In this document: positions 1-6,561 of the stretch, piece by piece
Numbering within the stretch: the first letter of the stretch is position 1
How the letters are laid out: each line of letters begins with the position of its first letter
Source of the DNA: an uncultured bacterium
GTDB taxonomy: Bacteria > Cyanobacteriota > Vampirovibrionia > Gastranaerophilales > Gastranaerophilaceae
Assembly: GCA_902794035.1 (NCBI GenBank)
Contig: CADBFN010000021.1
Span: 1-32,747 of the forward strand
Direction of reading: 5' to 3'
DNA: 32,747 bases
The notes under the pieces: model-generated
The model's database searches: none
Seen by the model: only the letters and a program-made list of their open reading frames with translations
Told to the model about the DNA's origin: nothing
Made by a program: the position numbers and the translations under genes

Positions 1-1
1 A

Positions 2-352
2 TCCTTAGGTATCAAAGCATGTAATTATGATAATGATTACTTCGCCGCAGCAGCAGAAAAGTGTGGTGGAGTACAAAACCTTCCAACAGAGGATGATTTG
101 TATGAATTATCTAAAACAATTTATCCAAATTGTGATGATTCAACAAAATACTGTTCCGGTACCCCTGATTTCAGCAAACTACCTGAGAGCTTTTCGGGTT
201 TAGGCTCCTCTTGGTACTACTTGTGGTCAGGCCGTGAGTACAGCGCCAACAACGCGTACTACCGGTACTTCTACAGTTCGAACTCGAGCAGGAACCACAA
301 ACGCCGCAGCGGTTCGAGCTTCAGGGCCGTTTGTGTGGGTGATCTGAAGTGA
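2..352 (+). CDS. 3' end of a pilin-like/surface protein with hypervariable C-terminus (5' truncated)
   Basis: The reading frame is open from the window edge and ends at TGA, so only the last 116 residues are visible and the start lies upstream. The visible part begins SLGIKACNYDND and continues through AAAEKCGGVQNLPT, a style I associate with type IV pilin-like secreted proteins of Gastranaerophilales. It ends with an aromatic and Ser/Asn/Arg-rich stretch (WYYLWSGREYSANNAYY onward) closing in FRAVCVGDLK. This ending resembles C-type-lectin-fold targets of diversity-generating retroelements (DUF1566/fib-succ-major-like tails that finish in FRAV or VRPV). The last ~170 bases are far richer in GC than the rest of the window. 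The function is probably a displayed, ligand-binding domain. Membership of the pilin family cannot be confirmed without the N-terminus. Confidence 0.7.
   Translation, partial: SLGIKACNYDNDYFAAAAEKCGGVQNLPTEDDLYELSKTIYPNCDDSTKYCSGTPDFSKLPESFSGLGSSWYYLWSGREYSANNAYYRYFYSSNSSRNHKRRSGSSFRAVCVGDLK
206..340 (+). other. candidate DGR variable region (VR)
   Basis: Codons from 212 to 332 are dominated by NNC forms (TAC, AGC, AAC, TTC, CAC, CGC), as expected when AAC codons of a template repeat are diversified at adenines. The encoded residues are Tyr, Ser, Asn, His, Arg and Phe, flanked by conserved-looking Trp, Gly and the final FRAVC. The GC-rich 3' end (about 311-340) would correspond to the initiation-of-mutagenic-homing segment. 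No reverse transcriptase and no template copy lie in this window, so the call rests on codon pattern, position at the extreme C-terminus and protein type. Confidence 0.55.
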
Positions 353-400
353 TTTAATAATTTACCTTCTCAGTAGGTTCTACTGTCCAAATAAATATAT

Positions 401-538
401 TGTCATTGCGAGCCCGTCAGGGCGTGGCAATCCAGTTGTTTATAATTTAAAATCAGAATAAAATATACTTTTTAAAATTAATGTAATAAAAAGCTAGATT
501 ACTTCGTCGGGCAATCTTTTGCCCTCCTCGTAATGACA
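401..538. repeat. MITE-like inverted repeat with TGTCATTGCGAG ends
   Basis: The left arm begins TGTCATTGCGAG and includes GTGGCAATCCAG. The right arm is its imperfect reverse complement (CTAGATTACTTCG ... CTCGTAATGACA). The whole is a ~138-bp palindromic element between two genes. A related arm sits in frame inside the gene at 25561, and a short match (TATTGCGAGCGAC) lies at 10225. It belongs to the widespread class of short palindromic elements whose ends read CATTGCGAG. Confidence 0.65.
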
Positions 539-556
539 TGTATCTTTTTTGCAATT

Positions 557-610
557 GTTTATACGCACCAAATCGCGGCTCATTTGCCTGACAATAAACT
601 TTACCCCCTC
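557..610 (+). repeat. dispersed repeat, copy 1 (TTTATACGCACCAAA type)
   Basis: TTTATACGCACCAAA here is identical to 12276-12290. The following GGCTCATTTGCCTGAC recurs inverted near 32578-32593, and a CCCCCT run follows in both places. Outside this and the palindrome at 401-538, I see no gene between 353 and 667. Confidence 0.55.
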
Positions 611-667
611 TTAGATTTTGTTCCCCTAAATTTATTACTTTTTATGTATTTTTTTATTTATTTTTAG

Positions 668-673
668 TAAAAT
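668..673 (+). promoter_or_regulatory. -10 element of a leaderless promoter for rsgA
   Basis: TAAAAT ends 6 bases before the ATG of rsgA, which places the expected transcription start at the ATG itself. There is no Shine-Dalgarno sequence in the AT-rich stretch upstream. No good -35 hexamer is visible. Confidence 0.4.
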
Positions 674-679
674 CTAAAT

Positions 680-1681
680 ATGCACGGGCAAATTTACAAA
701 ATTTATTCTGATTCTTACTTCGTAAAAATTGGCGAAGATATAACGCCTTGTAAAATCAGAGAAGTTTTGAAAAAACAAAAATTATCCGTTGTCACAGGAG
801 ATTTTGTCGAAGTTGATAATAATGAAGTTATTACAAAAATCTTACCCCGAAAAAGTTATATAAGACGTCCTGCGGTTGCAAATGTTGATCAGATAGTTGT
901 TGTCAGTGCATTAAAAGAACCGGAGTTGGATTTTGGTCAGCTAAATCGCTATGTATCGCTTGCAAAATATTATCAAATTCCTGTTATTCTTTGCTTTAAT
1001 AAAGAAGATTTAGAACACGAAAACAGTTTACAGGACAGAATTGAACAAATTTACGGGAATTTAGGATATAAAACAGTTTTTACTTCTGCTTTAGAAAAAA
1101 AAGGTATTGATTATTTTTCAGAACTTTTGACGGGTAAATTATCTGCCTTGTGTGGAAATTCAGGTGTCGGAAAATCGAGTTTAATCAATGCTCTTAATCC
1201 AAATATAAAATTAAGAACTCAAAGTGTAAGTGAAAAACTTAATCGCGGAACTCACACTACACGTCATTGCGAAATTATTGAAATTTCAAAATCAACAAGA
1301 ATAATAGATACTCCCGGGTTTAGTAACCTGAAATTTGATTTTATATTACCAAAAGATGTAGATATTTTATTTGATGAAATTTATCAATACAAAAACAAAT
1401 GCAAATATTCAGATTGTCTGCATATAAATGAAACAGGCTGTGAGGTCTTGAAAAATATTGATAATATAGATTACAGCAGGTATGAAAGCTATCTTGAATT
1501 TGTAAAAGAAGCTTTTGAATACAAAGAACGTGTAAAATATAATGGTGTAAAAACCGAAACTCATAAAAAATATCATAATGAAAAATCTATTGTAAAAATA
1601 AGTGATAAAAAACGACAAGGCGGAAGAAATACGCAAAAACAAAAATTGTACAGGGAGTTTGACGAACATGGAAATGAATGA
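680..1681 (+). CDS. rsgA: ribosome small subunit-dependent GTPase RsgA
   Basis: RsgA (YjeQ) is a circularly permuted GTPase that checks and matures the 30S subunit late in ribosome assembly. All family hallmarks are visible in permuted order. An N-terminal OB-fold-like region comes first, then the G4 motif FNKED, then the P-loop GNSGVGKSS, the switch segment with NRGTHTT, and the G3 motif DTPG. A C-terminal zinc knuckle has the C-x5-C-x1-H-x5-C pattern (CKYSDCLHINETGC). A basic C-terminal tail with many Lys and Gln follows. The length of 333 aa is normal or slightly long. The start lacks a Shine-Dalgarno site and sits just after a -10 box, so translation may be leaderless. The gene overlaps the next by 14 bases, which suggests coupling. 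Confidence 0.95.
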   Translation: MHGQIYKIYSDSYFVKIGEDITPCKIREVLKKQKLSVVTGDFVEVDNNEVITKILPRKSYIRRPAVANVDQIVVVSALKEPELDFGQLNRYVSLAKYYQIPVILCFNKEDLEHENSLQDRIEQIYGNLGYKTVFTSALEKKGIDYFSELLTGKLSALCGNSGVGKSSLINALNPNIKLRTQSVSEKLNRGTHTTRHCEIIEISKSTRIIDTPGFSNLKFDFILPKDVDILFDEIYQYKNKCKYSDCLHINETGCEVLKNIDNIDYSRYESYLEFVKEAFEYKERVKYNGVKTETHKKYHNEKSIVKISDKKRQGGRNTQKQKLYREFDEHGNE

Positions 1682-2546
1682 TTATATAAAATTAGTTGAT
1701 GATAAATTAGATGAATATATACAGGTAGAATATCCGCAAGATTTATTTAAATCAATGAAATATACAGTAACTTTGCCCGGAAAAAGATTAAGACCTGTAA
1801 TGTGTCTTGAAACCTGTAAAATGTTGGGCGGAGAATTTGAAGATGCTATTCCGACTGCTTGTGCGATAGAAATGCTTCATGCCCAGACTCTTATTTATGA
1901 TGATTTGCCTTGTATGGATAATGATGATTACAGACGTGGTAAACCTTCAAATCACAAGGTTTTTGGTGAAGCAATGGCAGTTTTGGCAGGTGATTCTTTA
2001 TTAACTTTTGCTCCTCAGATTATTGCAAAATATTCTGAAAATCTTTCACCTTCAACAAAACTAAGAGTATTAAATGAATTTTTTAATTCTGGCGGGGCAA
2101 GAGGGGTTATCGCAGGTCAGGTGGTTGATATTGAAAGCGAAAATAATCCTGATATTAAAAATAAAGAAGAAGTTTTGGATTACATACATTTGCATAAAAC
2201 GTCAGATTTATTCCAATTATCTATGCGTACAGGTGCAATTATTGCAGGAGCGGATGATGAAAAACTTAATGCCGTAACCGAATTTGCCCAAAATTTCGGA
2301 ATTTCTTTCCAAATAGCAGATGATATATTAGACGAAATTTCAACATTTGAACAGATGGGCAAAACAATCGGTAAAGATAAAAAAGAGAATAAATTGACTT
2401 ATGTTTCTTTATACGGACTTGAAAGTGCAAAATGTAAACTTTCTTGCAAATTAACTCATTGTCGTGATATAATGGACAAACAGAGTTTTAGCTCAAAAAT
2501 ATTCAATGATATTATTGAGCAAATACAAAAGAGAGTAGGGATTTGA
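1668..2546 (+). CDS. polyprenyl diphosphate synthase (GGPP/FPP synthase, CrtE/IspA family)
   Basis: A class II trans-isoprenyl diphosphate synthase that chain-elongates IPP to C15-C20 prenyl diphosphates in the cytosol. The first Asp-rich motif is DDLPCMDNDD followed by YRRGKPSNHKVFGE, and the second is DDILD. GKRLRP near the N-terminus binds diphosphate. The C-M-DNDD ... GKPTNHK-like context is closest to plant and cyanobacterial geranylgeranyl synthases. The fifth residue before the first DD is Gln rather than the aromatic residue of short-chain FPP synthases, which favours GGPP; this is inference. I chose the ATG at 1668 because AGGGAG lies 10 bases upstream. An upstream in-frame ATG at 1602 is buried in rsgA. 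The gene is coupled to rsgA and to the next gene by overlaps. Confidence 0.9.
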   Translation: MEMNDYIKLVDDKLDEYIQVEYPQDLFKSMKYTVTLPGKRLRPVMCLETCKMLGGEFEDAIPTACAIEMLHAQTLIYDDLPCMDNDDYRRGKPSNHKVFGEAMAVLAGDSLLTFAPQIIAKYSENLSPSTKLRVLNEFFNSGGARGVIAGQVVDIESENNPDIKNKEEVLDYIHLHKTSDLFQLSMRTGAIIAGADDEKLNAVTEFAQNFGISFQIADDILDEISTFEQMGKTIGKDKKENKLTYVSLYGLESAKCKLSCKLTHCRDIMDKQSFSSKIFNDIIEQIQKRVGI

Positions 2547-3022
2547 TGTTGATTGATACATTCAGACACTTGGTTGCAAATAACGGATACGAAGCATTGA
2601 GCTGCGGAATTTTGGCGGCTTTTATAGGACAAATAATAAAATTTATAATTTTTACGATACAAACTAAAAAAATAAATTTTAAAATATTTACAACGACAGG
2701 CGGAATGCCAAGTACTCATTCAGCAGCCGTAATTTCTCTTTCAACAATAGTTGGAATATTAGAGGGTTTTGATTCCGTTATATTCGCATTGTCGTTAGGA
2801 ATTTCACTTATTATTATGTATGATGCTGCAGGGTTAAGACGTGCTGCAGGAAAAACCGCCGCATGTCTGAATAAAGTTATGGAAGAAATGTATAACCACG
2901 ATTTAGAGGCTGTCGGCGGAAAATTGAAAGAACTTTTGGGGCATACACCGCTGGAAGTTTGGGTTGGTGCAGCTTACGGTGTAGTTTTTGCATACTTCTA
3001 TCATTCGTTTATTCTCGGTTAA
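2546..3022 (+). CDS. divergent PAP2 / DUF212 family membrane protein
   Basis: A 158-aa protein of the DUF212 (DivPAP, YuiD-like) family, distantly related to PAP2 acid phosphatases. The signature GGMPSTHSA is present at about residues 53-61, and RRAAGKTA lies further on. Three or more hydrophobic stretches indicate an integral membrane protein. The ATG overlaps the stop of the prenyl synthase (TGATG), so translation is probably coupled. A TTG one codon earlier is possible. I recall DUF212 genes following crtE in cyanobacteria, so a role in prenyl-phosphate metabolism is plausible but unproven. No terminator is evident after it. Confidence 0.85.
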   Translation: MLIDTFRHLVANNGYEALSCGILAAFIGQIIKFIIFTIQTKKINFKIFTTTGGMPSTHSAAVISLSTIVGILEGFDSVIFALSLGISLIIMYDAAGLRRAAGKTAACLNKVMEEMYNHDLEAVGGKLKELLGHTPLEVWVGAAYGVVFAYFYHSFILG

Positions 3023-3064
3023 ATAATTCTGTTAAAAGTTTTCCCGTTAAAATTATAAAAATAT

Positions 3065-3093
3065 TTGCTAATTTTTATTTATCACTCTATAAT
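3065..3093 (+). promoter_or_regulatory. promoter of glyA
   Basis: TTGCTA and a perfect TATAAT are separated by exactly 17 bases. Transcription would start near 3100, giving a ~26-base leader that contains the GGGGAGAG ribosome-binding site. Confidence 0.75.
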
Positions 3094-3125
3094 TAATTTA
3101 AAAAAACAGGGGAGAGTGTGTAAAT

Positions 3126-4364
3126 ATGAATTTGGAACATGTTAAACAAACAGATCCGCAAATAGCTCAGGCTATTGAAGCAGAATTAAACAGACAGCAA
3201 AATACAATTGAACTTATTGCAAGCGAAAATTGTACTTCTCTTGCAGTTATGGAAGCCTGCGGAAGTGTTTTGACAAATAAATATGCGGAAGGCAAACCGC
3301 ACAAAAGATATTATAACGGTTGTGAACAGATAGATGTTGTTGAAGAACTTGCACAAAAAAGGGCTTGCGAACTTTTTGGAATGGATCATGCTAATGTTCA
3401 GCCACATTCAGGCGCACAGGCTAATATGGCTGTATTTATGGCAACAATGAAACCCGGTGACAAAGTTTTGTCAATGGATTTGTCAAATGGCGGTCATTTA
3501 TCTCATGGCTCGCCTGTTAATTTTTCAGGAATGTATTTTGATGTAAAATCTTACGGAATTAACGAAGATGGTGAAATTGATTATGAAGATGTCAGAAAAA
3601 TGGCGCTTGATCATAAACCGAAATTGATTATTTGCGGTGCAAGTAACTATTCAAAAATTATAGATTTTAAAAAGTTCAGAGAAATCGCAGATGAAGTCGG
3701 CGCACTTTTACTTGCCGATATTGCTCATATTGCAGGGCTTGTTGCGGCAGGTTTACATCCGTCACCTGCAGGGTATGCACAGTTTGTAACAACTACAACT
3801 CACAAATCTTTGAGAGGCCCAAGAGGCGGAATTATTATGTGTGATGAACAATACGCTGCAGCTATTGATAAAGCTGTTTTTCCTGGTATGCAGGGCGGAC
3901 CTTTGGAACACATTATTGCAGGTAAGGCAGTTGCTTTACTTGAAGCGTCAAAACCTGAATTTAAAGAATATGCAAGTCAAATCATAAAAAATGCAAAAGC
4001 ACTTGCGCAAGGGTTGATGGACGAAGGTCTTGATATTGTCGGCGGTATGACAGAAAATCACCTTATGACTTTAGATTTGAGGAAAACAGGCAAAACAGGT
4101 AAAGATATGGCAAATGTTTTGGAACGTGTCGGAATTACCGCAAATAAAAATACAGTACCGAATGATCCTCAGAGTCCTTTTGTAACATCAGGTATCAGAC
4201 TTGGAACTCCTGCAGTTACAACAAGAGGTTTTAAGGAAGAAGATATGACAGAAGTTGCAAAAATTATTGCATCTGCAATATATTCGTCGGATAATGAAAT
4301 GGCATTGAATAATCTTCATGCAAGAAGCATGAAATTATGCGCAAAACACCCGCTGTATATGTAA
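3126..4364 (+). CDS. glyA: serine hydroxymethyltransferase
   Basis: A PLP enzyme that interconverts serine and glycine while charging tetrahydrofolate with a one-carbon unit. The 412-aa length is normal. The PLP-binding lysine is K227 in [14 protein letters not shown]. Other family blocks are IASENCTS, the YYNGCEQID substrate region, HSGAQAN and [10 protein letters not shown]. The start has a strong Shine-Dalgarno site (GGGGAGAG) and its own promoter with a perfect -10. It is the only clear folate one-carbon gene in the window. It may feed methyl-folate to the CFeSP-like proteins 21 kb away, but that link is only conjecture. Confidence 0.97.
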   Translation: MNLEHVKQTDPQIAQAIEAELNRQQNTIELIASENCTSLAVMEACGSVLTNKYAEGKPHKRYYNGCEQIDVVEELAQKRACELFGMDHANVQPHSGAQANMAVFMATMKPGDKVLSMDLSNGGHLSHGSPVNFSGMYFDVKSYGINEDGEIDYEDVRKMALDHKPKLIICGASNYSKIIDFKKFREIADEVGALLLADIAHIAGLVAAGLHPSPAGYAQFVTTTTHKSLRGPRGGIIMCDEQYAAAIDKAVFPGMQGGPLEHIIAGKAVALLEASKPEFKEYASQIIKNAKALAQGLMDEGLDIVGGMTENHLMTLDLRKTGKTGKDMANVLERVGITANKNTVPNDPQSPFVTSGIRLGTPAVTTRGFKEEDMTEVAKIIASAIYSSDNEMALNNLHARSMKLCAKHPLYM

Positions 4365-4372
4365 AGTGAAGT

Positions 4373-4460
4373 GTGAATAATGAATGGTGAATAGAACTTT
4401 ATAAATACAATAATTATTAAATGTTCGTTAGCACCTATAATGACAACTCACAATTCACAT
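4373..4460. repeat. short inverted repeat element of the GTGAATAGTGAAT type
   Basis: GTGAATAATGAATGGTGAATAG at the left is answered by CTCACAATTCAC at the right. The same kind of element lies at 26723-26830. The right end overlaps the annotated start of the next gene, so the first 14 codons of that frame may be repeat-derived. Confidence 0.5.
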
Positions 4461-4473
4461 AAATCAAAGGAGA
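4436..4473 (+). promoter_or_regulatory. -10 box and Shine-Dalgarno that decide the start of the WecA-like gene
   Basis: TATAAT at 4436-4441 overlaps the only upstream ATG (4440), so a transcript from it would begin near 4448 and lack that ATG. AAAGGAGA at 4466-4473 is the only good ribosome-binding site. An in-frame ATT at 4482 lies 8 bases after it. Confidence 0.45.
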
Positions 4474-5519
4474 CTAAAACCATTATTATTAAATTAACAC
4501 ATGCTCATATAATCGGAACGATAATAGCCTATATAATCGGGGTATTTCTTGTTCCTATGGTTATTAGTTTTTCTAAAAAAGAAGGACTTGTGGATTTGCC
4601 AAATGCAAGAAAAATTCATACCAAACCGATTTCAAGAATCGGCGGGGTTGCAATTTGGGGAAGTACAATGCTGACTTTTTTGTGCCTTGTGTTAATGAGT
4701 TATTATCCTTACGGAAAATTATTGTCAGGCATTTTGCTTGGCGGTTCTTTAATGTTTTTGCTTGGATTTATAGATGATGTATATGGATTGGGTGCTAAGT
4801 TTAAATTATTTATGCAGTTGTCTATTGCGACAATAGTTTATTTGCTGGGTGTGCAGATAGAAAGTGTTCCGTTTTTTGGCGGTATAGAATTGGGTATTTG
4901 GTCTTATCCTATCACTATGTTGTGGATTGTAGGAATATCAAATGCGATTAATTTTATAGATGGTGTTGATGGTTTGGCAGGATCTGTAATAACTGTCAAT
5001 GCGATTACTTTGGGATTATTGGCAGTAATCGTTACTCCGGCAAGTCCGATAAGTGCGTTAATCGGATTTATTCTTGCAGGTTCAATGCTTGCGTTTTTAA
5101 CTTTTAATTTTAATCCTGCAAAAATATTTATGGGTGACAGCGGATCTTTGTTTTCAGGATTTTTGCTTGCAGCAATTTCTATAACAGGTGTTATGAAGGT
5201 TGCAACTGTTGCAATATTATTACCGTTTATTGTACTTGCAGTTCCTATTATTGATATTACTTTTTCATCATTAAGAAGAATATTTAAAGGAACTTCGCCT
5301 TTTGTTGCTGATGCTGAACATATTCATCATAAACTTTTGCATGCCGGTTTTTCACAGAAAAAAACTGTGGTTATTTTAACTTCGGTAGCGATAATTTCAG
5401 GCGGACTGGCATGCCTATTTGCAAGTCATAATGCTATAATATATTATTTTTATCTGACTCTTGCACTTGTAATAATTATGTTATTACTGAATTTGGCAAG
5501 GGTATTGACAAAAAAATAA
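4440..5519 (+). CDS. MraY/WecA-family polyprenyl-phosphate GlcNAc-1-phosphate transferase
   Basis: An integral membrane phosphoglycosyl transferase that loads a sugar-1-phosphate from a UDP-sugar onto undecaprenyl phosphate, the first step of O-antigen, teichoic-acid-like or other envelope glycan synthesis. About ten hydrophobic segments are present. The catalytic motifs are LGFIDDVYGLG (the Asp pair), NAINFIDGVDGLAG, FMGDSGSLFSGF and the C-terminal HIHHKLL loop, which marks the WecA/TagO branch rather than MraY. The conventional start is the ATG at 4440. However, an AAAGGAGA ribosome-binding site inside the frame and a -10 box over that ATG argue for initiation at an ATT codon (4482), which would give IIIKLTHAHIIG as the N-terminus. 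Sugar specificity cannot be read from the sequence. Confidence 0.9.
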   Translation: MTTHNSHKSKETKTIIIKLTHAHIIGTIIAYIIGVFLVPMVISFSKKEGLVDLPNARKIHTKPISRIGGVAIWGSTMLTFLCLVLMSYYPYGKLLSGILLGGSLMFLLGFIDDVYGLGAKFKLFMQLSIATIVYLLGVQIESVPFFGGIELGIWSYPITMLWIVGISNAINFIDGVDGLAGSVITVNAITLGLLAVIVTPASPISALIGFILAGSMLAFLTFNFNPAKIFMGDSGSLFSGFLLAAISITGVMKVATVAILLPFIVLAVPIIDITFSSLRRIFKGTSPFVADAEHIHHKLLHAGFSQKKTVVILTSVAIISGGLACLFASHNAIIYYFYLTLALVIIMLLLNLARVLTKK

Positions 5520-5681
5520 AGTTGTTATAAAATGCTAAAAAATGAGTTTCTGATTACTCAGTTTCAATTGAATTTTGTAATTCTTTTTGGAATATTTAAG
5601 TGCAGATTCTCCCAGATTTCAATTAACTAAAGTTAGTGTAATTGTATTTATCAACTATCAGCAAAGGTTAAAAGCGACACT

Positions 5682-6227
5682 ATGACAGTAGAAGCAGTAA
5701 ACAACTATAATAATAAAACATGTCTTGTTCCTATGCTAAAAGGAGCAGCGGCAGGGGCTGCGATTGGCTGGGCATTAAAGTACGCTTATCCTTTAAACGA
5801 AGATGAAAAAACTACAAAAGAGTATTTACATGTTCAAAATGAGATTAAAAAGTCAAGAGAAACATTCAGCCCTTGGACAAGATCTTACATAGACGAAATA
5901 AAAGCAAAGAAAATCAAATCAGCCGCTGAAGATGTATTTGTAAAAACTTATGACGGGTTGGAACAGGGAGATAAAATTGGTAATAAGAGACTACTTGATG
6001 CATTCAGAAAAATGATGAAAGAAGACCCTGACGGAGTGCCGGAATTAAAAAGATTATTCCATGATGCAAGATATCAGGCTGAAAAAATAGCTAAAAAAGC
6101 GATAAGCTCATATAATCTTGCTACAAAACACTTCAGACCAACAGAATTTTTTGTTACTACAGGTGCTGTTACCGGTGCTGCAGTAGCATTGTTACATGAT
6201 GTTTTGAAAACAGATGTAAAAAATTAA
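5682..6227 (+). CDS. unknown membrane-associated protein, 181 aa
   Basis: I do not recognise this family. Residues about 17-37 form a small-residue-rich hydrophobic segment (LKGAAAGAAIGWALKYAY). Residues about 158-177 form another (VTTGAVTGAAVALLHDVL). Between them is a charged, probably helical region of ~120 residues rich in Lys and Glu. The two Gly/Ala-rich segments could insert as a hairpin or anchor the protein at both ends. There is no signal peptide of normal form. AAAGG upstream is a weak, distant ribosome-binding site. A good intrinsic terminator follows, so the gene is probably a single unit. Codon use matches its neighbours. Confidence 0.75.
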   Translation: MTVEAVNNYNNKTCLVPMLKGAAAGAAIGWALKYAYPLNEDEKTTKEYLHVQNEIKKSRETFSPWTRSYIDEIKAKKIKSAAEDVFVKTYDGLEQGDKIGNKRLLDAFRKMMKEDPDGVPELKRLFHDARYQAEKIAKKAISSYNLATKHFRPTEFFVTTGAVTGAAVALLHDVLKTDVKN

Positions 6228-6267
6228 GATAGAGAATATAAAACCATTTATTAGTAATTGATTATGA

Positions 6268-6295
6268 CAGGTTCACAAGACCTGCCTTTTTATTA
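6268..6295 (+). terminator. intrinsic terminator after the 181-aa gene
   Basis: CAGGT and ACCTG form a short stem around a 7-base loop, extended by flanking bases and followed by CCTTTTTATT. It lies directly between this gene and the convergent small gene. Confidence 0.6.
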
Positions 6296-6448
6296 TTAAT
6301 ATCCGAATAATTTTATACGGTTCTGTTCCATGTTCATTTCAAAGCGGAATTCAAAATCCTTTAATTGCTGTGAAAAATCATTATCGTTTTTGCAAAATAT
6401 TTTTAAACCGTAAGCCAAATTGTGACAACAAAAATAAATTTCAGGCAT
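6296..6448 (-). CDS. small protein gene, 50 aa
   Basis: An ATG-to-TAA frame of 50 residues beginning MPEIYFCCHNLAYGL and ending NRIKLFGY. It has a near-ideal ribosome-binding site: AAGGAGA ends 7 bases before the ATG. The protein is soluble-looking and aromatic, with a Cys-Cys-His near the N-terminus, a third Cys at residue 19 and an acidic/basic C-terminal half. It sits alone between two terminator or stop regions. I recognise no family. The support is the strong Shine-Dalgarno site and a tidy fit in an otherwise empty 330-base gap. Confidence 0.55.
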   Translation of the reverse strand: MPEIYFCCHNLAYGLKIFCKNDNDFSQQLKDFEFRFEMNMEQNRIKLFGY

Positions 6449-6561
6449 AACTCTGTCTCCTTATAAACTTCATCTTATTACTTCAACTCTTATATAAAGT
6501 AAAAAGACTTGTCAGAATTTCATGAAAATGAAAATTGTTAATAATTTGTAATATAAAAATG

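Noticed and set aside
1602-1667. Upstream ATG for the prenyl synthase
   Set aside because: It lies deep in rsgA without a ribosome-binding site, and the downstream ATG at 1668 has AGGGAG at suitable spacing.
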